NCBI GenBank assembly: GCA_907163375.1
Contig: CAJQUW010015371.1
Location: 124,001-188,000 of the forward strand
Origin: Prostheceraeus crozeri
Lineage: Eukaryota; Platyhelminthes; Polycladida; Euryleptidae
Direction: 5' to 3'
Length of the DNA: 64,000 nt
Positions 57,267-64,000 of the stretch are shown piece after piece. Under the pieces are notes generated by a model. The model worked only from the letters and a program-made list of their open reading frames with translations. It was not told where the DNA came from and made no database searches. Numbering within the stretch: the first letter of the stretch is position 1; each line of letters begins with the position of its first letter. Both the position numbers and the translations under genes were made by a program.

Positions 57267-60200
57267 GAATATTCCTTGGCTATTCATTTTATTTTTATGG
57301 ATTGGAAAGGGCCAAGTAAATTGTCAGAATTTATCAATTATTGCTTATTACTGCAATATATTTCTCCTACTATCCGTAGGTATCATCAGGCACTGCCTGA
57401 CATAACTGCAGCCTACTTCGGTACGGAGACTGGTAGGACAAATCTATCATCGAAATCACATTGACAGTATTTTTTCCGGCTTTCGGTAGATTGCAATGCT
57501 ACCTCAGCTGCTTGCTAATACAGTAGTTATCTATATCGTGCCAAGTATTTGAGGAGAGGAAATGTCAACTTGACGAAGTCACCGCTGAAGCGTTGCGAAA
57601 CGCTATTTTCTTTTATGATGGTAGGATTGCTTGTTATTGAAAGTTGTGTGTTATCGATATTTCTTACATTTATGCAGCATTTTCAATTATGGAGTCGCAT
57701 AATTTAGATGAATAACGAATGACATTTGATGAATTTGTGTAGCTACTGAGCAGATTGCGCTATTTTGTTATCGAGGTAAACTACATGTCGAACAAAACTA
57801 CTGCAACCATGTCAATACTGTAACACATTTTAAGTTCAAAAATCTGAAAGCACATTTGCGGCCCATCTTGTTAGTTAGTTGAATTGTCTCTCAATCTTGC
57901 ACAGAATTAAATCATATTCAGAAATCTGTTCGACTAAGTTTTGAACTACATGCAGGTGTTTCCGGATGTTGCTGTCTCTTCTTTTGCAGAAAGAAACGAG
58001 TGAAAGATTATTTTATATACAAGAATGGTCCAATATCAATTTCGCATCATGTATCCAGTTTTTTCATTTTGATGGCATGATTTTAGTAGGATGGACAACG
58101 TAAATTTGGCTTGTTGCATAGCTTAAAATGTGCAATTGCAATTCGTGACATGCCATATGAGAATGAAGCTGTGAGAGCAGCCCAGTTTGAATTCTGATGT
58201 CTGATTGCAGTATAGGCCTATGTAGTAGATCAGTCGGCACTGTAGATCTTTGTCGACCCTCCAATTTTTAATCACATCTACAAGTATTCTGAGTTCCGAC
58301 AATGTAACAAATGAGTAGGGCCTGCCATGATGAAAGAAAATTATTCGCAACAATCATCAAATTGCACATTTTGAAAATTATCATTAAGTAAATCAGTTGT
58401 GTGTAACATTGTCCATCCTGATGGCGATACCATAGCGAATTATCAAAAAACTCATGAAAGTCCTTAGTCGAGTCAGTCAATATGATTTTAGCAGCCTCTA
58501 GTTTGACTTGAGGTATTTTCAATTTTAGATTCATATAACTGCTCATGTCTCATAAACACTAAAGACTTCTTTCAGAAAAGTGTATTTTTCTATGTATTTC
58601 AAAATTTTGATCACGTCAGTTGCTATCGCCTCACATGTATGATGGGCGACAATCTTAGAATGTATTCACATTTAATTTCTTTTACTTGTATCACACAAGA
58701 AATTTGGAAAATGTCCCTTACCAAGATGACCACTGAATTCATAAGCCTTAAGCAGCAATATTTCGCTACGTGTATAGGGTTTCAAGCTGTCCTATTTAGT
58801 CCTCCTTCTACTTCGTCCTATTTTTGTGTCTACATAATTCACGATTTGATCGGCATTCGCTCAGTGAAAGAGCTTGCCCGTTTCCACGACCTTCTAACAT
58901 GTAAGACAGAGCATCTTCATATTTCAAAGGAAATAAAGCAGTCGTTGTGTTCTGCGCACGCTTTTTATAAAGCTGAGATGGACGAAAAGAAGCAACTTCA
59001 AAAAGTCCAACGAATACAAAAGGAAGCTGAAGCCATGTGTACCAGTGTTGTCAGACATGCGCAATTTTTACTGTGCCCGCTCAGTTGTACAATAAAAATG
59101 ATTTCATGCCCCTTCCTGCACAATAAATTTATTGAATTAGTTGCTTATTCAATCACTTGATCATGTGAAAAACCAGTACAGATAGTCCAGTTAATTTCTG
59201 AACAAAATCCTTTCACGAAACACCATCTGTTGTGAAAGGATATAAAGTCGCATCAAATGCATTCATGCCGCAATGTGTGAAATGCAAGGAAAAAGATGTA
59301 GTGGAAGAAATAAGAAAAAAGAAAAAGCCAAAGATTGCGAGCTGAAATCTCGTTGTAGGAAATGCCCAGTCGTGATCTTTAGGAGCTATTGTCAAAGGCA
59401 CCTCCTTTCCAAGAAAAATGCCCAGGATACAAGAAGACAGCGAGCTGAAAAACAAATGAAACAAGCTTAAGACATATATACCGGAATCTTCCGTGGCAAT
59501 GTGCTTGGTAGATGCGGAATTTGACCTGGTAGTTCCAAGTCACAATGAAGAAAAACAAATAATAGTGAACAATGCAGTGAGGCGAACACTAAGTGCAAGC
59601 ATCGAAGACTTAAGTGATTCCTAAAAGACCAAGGAGTGAATTAAGTTGCTACAGACAGTTAGTTGACGTCAAATTAGGATTAGACATTTCTAGTCAAATC
59701 AAGATGATACGTTTCTAGTCAAATCAATATTTTGTACATAATCCATGTTATTCATGTATGATGACACTGCGCACATTACCTTTCTGATCGCCATTCGTCC
59801 AACCAGGATTCGAGCACAAGTCATAAAAAGCTAGGCACGTGCTGTTGTTCAATATTAACAAATCTGTTATTCCGAGTAGCGATTATGAGCAACTTAATAC
59901 TATTTACCTGGTAAAACGGATTGAATTAAAACAAAGTGTATCAGAGGTTTCTAGCTAACTTGTCTTCGAAGCTCGAACCCAAGTTACACGAGTTGTAGTC
60001 GGTGAGAAAGGGAATTTGCGTCCTTGCAAACTTATTTTGTTCGACTTTATTTTACAGGTAGGCCTATGTATAACATGTTGACAATGTTATGAATTGAGCT
60101 CTAGGGAATCCCACCAGGAATTGTTGTTCTCTCTACATTTTATGTTATAAAGGGATTGATTATTGCATTTTCCTTTGATTTCGCTGAAATTCAAAGTGAT

Positions 60201-60491
60201 TTTCTGTTTGGATTATTCAAACAACAGTATGACTTTTTTTGAAGGCCATTTTATCCTAAGGCACCGAAAAGAGCAGGTACTAGATGATATTTTTTTAGTA
60301 TACGCCTTTCTATAAGATTTATCTAGTTCTATAATCTAATCTCGTCACGTAGTTGTGTATATAATCTGCAGGACCAATATATGAAAGAAAGTTTTCATTT
60401 CTTTATTAACCAATTAGATAAGATTGTTAATGTACATTTTTCAGTGCAGTCTGACCCTGCTTTATATTGTTTATATTGTTCAAGTTTAAAT
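57267..60491. other. Intergenic or intronic; one coding-like ORF listed separately
   Basis: Apart from the frames at 58,639-59,470, no gene, RNA or bounded repeat is supported. Confidence 0.4.
58639..59160 (+). other. Coding-like ORF, unrecognised
   Basis: The second half reads VKELARFHDLLTCKTEHLHI, then AHAFYKAEMDEKKQLQKVQR, a helical Lys/Gln-rich segment similar in feel to the ends of hAT-derived domesticated proteins. The first half is not convincing. Upstream there is no good start, and a second basic frame (59,273-59,470, CRKCPVVIFRSYCQ) follows in another frame. It is probably a remnant of a transposon or retrocopy. Confidence 0.25.
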
Positions 60492-62160
60492 CAAGGACCT
60501 GCGAATCGGCAAATTTTGTGTCGAATCGAGTCGTGATTCGCGAATCGAATCGAATCACAGAAAACTTAGAAGGCCTACTTGAGCTTATTTCTGTGTACGA
60601 TTTTCTTAGCCAGCTATACCGATAGCCTTTCAGAAATTGCAGAATAGCAACTAGTAATCATGCAATTCACATGGCTTTTGAAAGATGCAGTGACACCTTG
60701 GCAATCATAAAGAAATAAGCAGTCAAATTAAATTGTCTCTATTTTTATGAGAAAATCAAAATCTACTGCCCTTTATAACTACAGCGTCTCTGGAATTAAT
60801 TTGATAACATGTCTTGAAATGCCCATTGGCCTTGCTTTGTCAAATTTTACGTAGGTAGCTTGATGACAGGGAATAGGTTTATAGAATAAAAGTTCTTTGA
60901 ATCTCACGAGGAACTGGAAATGCAACCTCTGTCAATCGTCCCTGCACTTAGATCCTGAGTTTGGGAAATCACCAATTTTCATAAACAGGCAGTCAATAGA
61001 TTCTATAATTTTTACCGCAATTTCCAGATCAGAAAACAATAATGGAACTTCCCATGACATTTTTGTCCGTAATGACTACCAGGTATCTAAGTTATTCAGA
61101 ACGAATTCAAGATAAATAAATAAATAGGCTTTGTAGACTTCTACGTAAATTTTCACACAAACTCATACAAGCAAAAGATTACAGAGGACTTTGAACACTT
61201 TGATGTACAACCTATTATTGTAGTCTTGGACCTGCCAGCTTGCAAATGGAAAATCAATGAAGTAAGGAATTCCAGTAGCTAGCCGTAATCTATGGCAAAA
61301 TTTGTGAACCATGGACCATAAACCGGCCATACTTTGTACTGAGAGTTCAAACTCAATTAAACTTTGTGCCAGACGTCTGATAAATTGCGTCTCTGAGATG
61401 CAAATAAGTCAAGAAAAGAAGAACATTCCGTCTCTATCAACCATAAACCAAATCTCAACAGGAAAGAACATCTGGTCAGCGCACCAAATAAGTTCGTCAC
61501 TAAAATGAACAAATTTCACTGCTTTTAAGAGATGATCGAAATGTTTTGCGCTGACTATATTTTTTCTAATTGAATTGGCCTTACTGTCCAGATAGGCCTA
61601 CCTAAAAGATTGCATGTTATCAAGTGTTTCGAAACTTACATGAGTTAAGTGCAAAGAACCTCATTAAGCAAAGTCATTTGAGGTGCCTCATGAAAAGAAG
61701 TCTGAGGAGCATGCTGATGCATAAAACAATCTTATCTTATTTACTAGATCTCCTGTTTGAGTTTTGCTTCTTTTCATCATGGCCTACTTTAAGTCATGTA
61801 TCATCTTAAAAGTTTTCTAGCCACCTTGTTGGACCTTCACAATTCTGATGAGAGTCTGTAAAGTATGTGTCCTGTAAGATAGAAGCTCACGGACCTGCTG
61901 ATGGGCCATTTACAATTCTTCTCTAAATCAGTTAGCAACTAATGAGCAACATGCAACTTACAGAATAATAATTATCAGTCAGCAACCGACGCTTTTATAG
62001 CCACTATCAGTGAGAATCCCTCATCTCAAACATATTACAATGTCACTTTCACGCATTATTAATGAGCAGGAGGAGGCTATAAATCAAAGGAACACAGTTG
62101 AAATAATTTTTGGTCAGTCGACGCGAACCGATTCGAATCTCGAAGCTTCGCAGGTCCCTA
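60492..62160. mobile_element. Non-autonomous hAT element with perfect 8-bp target duplication
   Basis: The left end CAAGGACCTGCGAATCGGCA and the complement of the right end TAGGGACCTGCGAAGC share the AGGGACCTGCGAA family core. The element is flanked by exact GTTTAAAT copies at 60,484-60,491 and 62,161-62,168. Subterminal CGAATCGAATCG motifs occur near both ends. A solo end of the same family is at 15,878-15,920. No transposase frame is seen in the 1,669 bp. Confidence 0.88.
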
Positions 62161-64000
62161 GTTTAAATGCAAACTTTAAATTATGGGCTTTTCCCAGTTT
62201 ATCAACAGATACATCTTTTTCAATGAAAGTATGAAGAAATCTTGTTTTAGTTTTCAGAATATATTTCTTCCACTAAATACTAATGAATAATAAAAAGTAA
62301 GAGTAGAAAATGGGATAATATCAAACATGTCGGGAAATGTGTATTTTTCGGGCTGCGCGATAAAAATGAAATTTGGGTCTGGCAACGCTGATGTGTACGG
62401 GAAAAGAAAGGAAAAATCAATCATGAAGATACCAACATCGATGACTGTGAACTAAGCTGCGGAGGATCGAGGACGACGCCCTGAAAGCGTTCCAATCAAC
62501 TAGAGAATCGATAAACGCAGCCTGGGCCAAGCTCTTGGAGGCACAAACCAGAGCTGAATCGACTTTAATGACATCAGCCTCTTTCAGTTACCCGTATGAA
62601 GAAACAAGCGGAACGCATCAGTGAGAAACTGAACACCAGCAAAGGAAAAAGAGCACAAATTAGCGCAGAAAAATCCAACATGATTAAAAAACCTACTGGA
62701 GGGGACAATAAGCGTAAAATCTCGTGCAGTTCCGGAAAACCCGGACAAGGTAACTTTCACTGTGAGTTAAGAAAGAAAGTTGAAATGTTGATGTACTTCT
62801 ACCGATGTACCATATATTGTTTGTAGGCTCTTAAAGGATTGTGTGATTACTAAGTAACGTCAGTAATTTTAGATTGTTTATACCCTAGTTGTGTTTAATT
62901 AAAGATTGTTTGACGATAATTTTTAGCTAGAATATATGTATTGGTTTATAATATTTTCATAAAGAAACGTTTTGGATTGATTTACATCATTTCATTAGAA
63001 AACATGCTTTAACACGATTGCGTTGTATGTCGAACTCTTCTTTACGTCATACGTCGATGTCGAGATCTTCTGTTCATCAAGAATTTGGTGATATATTGGT
63101 GAGATCATTAATTTTAGATTCACAATATTTTCATAGGTGAAAGATTTTTGTTGTTTTGAAGAAACTTATTGTTTCCAGTTTTGTTAAACAAAATTTCTTT
63201 TCTCGCTTTTCTTGTTCTATAGCTATTTTCTATAGCTATTAGCAACATTATACTTTTGTTTCGTAAAACATCACGTCATTTGTCTCATTTTTTCGAAAAT
63301 AGGCTTCTCCAATATGAAAGTATGAATTTTTTTCGTCCTATTTTCTCGAATAAATTTCCTATTTTTCTCAATTTTTATGTTCTTGACACCCTGCAATCGA
63401 CAATTTTTGTTATTGACAGCAAGGATAATTCTTACATTCTTCGAATTGACACGGAAAGTATGATTGATACAAGCATTTTTCCGGTCAATTTAGCACTTAA
63501 TGTAGTATTTAGCATTTATTTGACATAGTGACTTTTTTCAAAGTCAGGTGGTAGACGATTTTGAATGGCTTCAAAAGATTAAATAAAATATTTCTGATAT
63601 ATATCTTCGACGGCGTCTATTTTGTAGAAAGATTTTCATGAATATAATTATGAACGAGCGAATTATTAAACAAATGACAAAGCAAGTTGTTTCAAATGAG
63701 GTGATTTAACACTCTGTTCAATTAGTAGTAAGCATACGAGTATTGCATCAATTTCATGTTATTCATTTAGTGCTACTTTTACACACTAATCTGATATTCT
63801 GTCGCAGGTTAATGTACCAATAATAAGTAAATACTGTTATTTGAAATTTTTGAATTGTACATCTCAAACTTCAGTGGGTGTGGCGGCATTTCAAGCAGGA
63901 AGCTGTGTCGATGTTCAGAGATGTGAACTAGGCTTGCTGATGATTCTTCATCACAGAATTAAATATTTTGTTTATCTGCTTCGGTTTGCTAGAAGTGTGA
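62161..64000. other. Mostly no gene seen
   Basis: Only the coding-like stretch at 62,458-62,751 stands out. The rest is AT-rich with short ORFs. Confidence 0.4.
62458..62751 (+). pseudogene. Coding-like remnant with a frame change
   Basis: One frame reads LRRIEDDALKAFQSTRESIN and AWAKLLEAQTRAEST, then meets a TGA at about 62,623. An overlapping frame from 62,596 reads KKQAERISEKLNTSKGKRAQ and NKRKISCSSGKPGQ, and ends at a good donor (CAAG/GTAACT). An acceptor-like CAGCCTCTTTCAG precedes the second part. It is either a frameshifted remnant or the edge of two exons. The peptide is helical and basic, with no known domain. Confidence 0.3.

Noticed and set aside
1-64000. CRISPR array or bacterial operon structure
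   Set aside because: No regularly spaced identical repeats with unique spacers exist; spliced exons and animal transposons show this is nuclear animal DNA.

Overview
The window is from an invertebrate animal nuclear genome: AT-rich, intron-bearing and crowded with transposons. There are no prokaryotic signals. The Polinton, BEL/Pao, Harbinger, hAT and Jockey/CR1-like LINE content, a tRNA-derived SINE and recurrent TAGGCCTA octamers suit a marine invertebrate. A deuterostome such as an echinoderm or hemichordate is my guess, not a demonstrated placement.

Layout. Bases 1 to about 10,560 are one end-truncated, broken Polinton/Maverick. It carries a partial protein-primed DNA polymerase B on the plus strand, followed by a PC4-like and a TBP-like ORF. 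On the minus strand are the cysteine protease, major capsid protein, basic core protein, minor capsid protein, integrase with chromodomain, two unrecognised conserved-looking proteins and the packaging ATPase. From 11,766 to 15,305 lies a non-autonomous hAT-like element split by a Harbinger (12,196-14,912), whose transposase is broken but whose SANT/Myb partner gene is open. From 15.3 to 24 kb there are only small elements. These include an exactly 1,000-bp hAT with a perfect 8-bp target duplication (19,076-20,075) and a (TA)n-flanked inverted-repeat element carrying an internal minisatellite (22,756-23,443).

A host gene for a membrane-anchored leucine-rich-repeat protein occupies 24,139-25,699 (minus, last exon), next to a LINE fragment. 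From 29,350 to 31,041 there is a long inverted-repeat element with a recurrent GGTGGCCCATAACACC-type motif. Between about 34.3 and 36.5 kb I find a chain of phase-compatible coding exons on the plus strand of a host gene I cannot name. One exon is interrupted by a 50-bp palindromic insertion with a 9-bp target duplication. A second, degraded Harbinger follows (38.5-40.9 kb).

From 41.9 to 51.9 kb is a nested pile-up: a broken BEL/Pao retroelement (minus) interrupted by a 3-kb hAT-like element, which holds a mariner-type transposase fragment and a degenerate ~21-bp tandem repeat. The BEL/Pao is interrupted again by a nearly pristine LINE with a 1,015-codon endonuclease/reverse-transcriptase ORF, a 3' stem-loop and a poly(A) tail. 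Another hAT-like element is at 53,185-55,392. The one firmly nameable host gene is ribosomal protein RPL35A/eL33: its first coding exon is at 56,723-56,921 and the rest probably lies beyond the window. A tRNA-derived SINE and another hAT with perfect 8-bp duplications (60,492-62,160) sit downstream.

How parts work together: the Polinton genes form the usual virion and integration set of that family. The two Harbingers each pair a DDE nuclease with a SANT-type DNA-binding partner. The five hAT-like elements encode no transposase that I can see and would have depended on a partner elsewhere.
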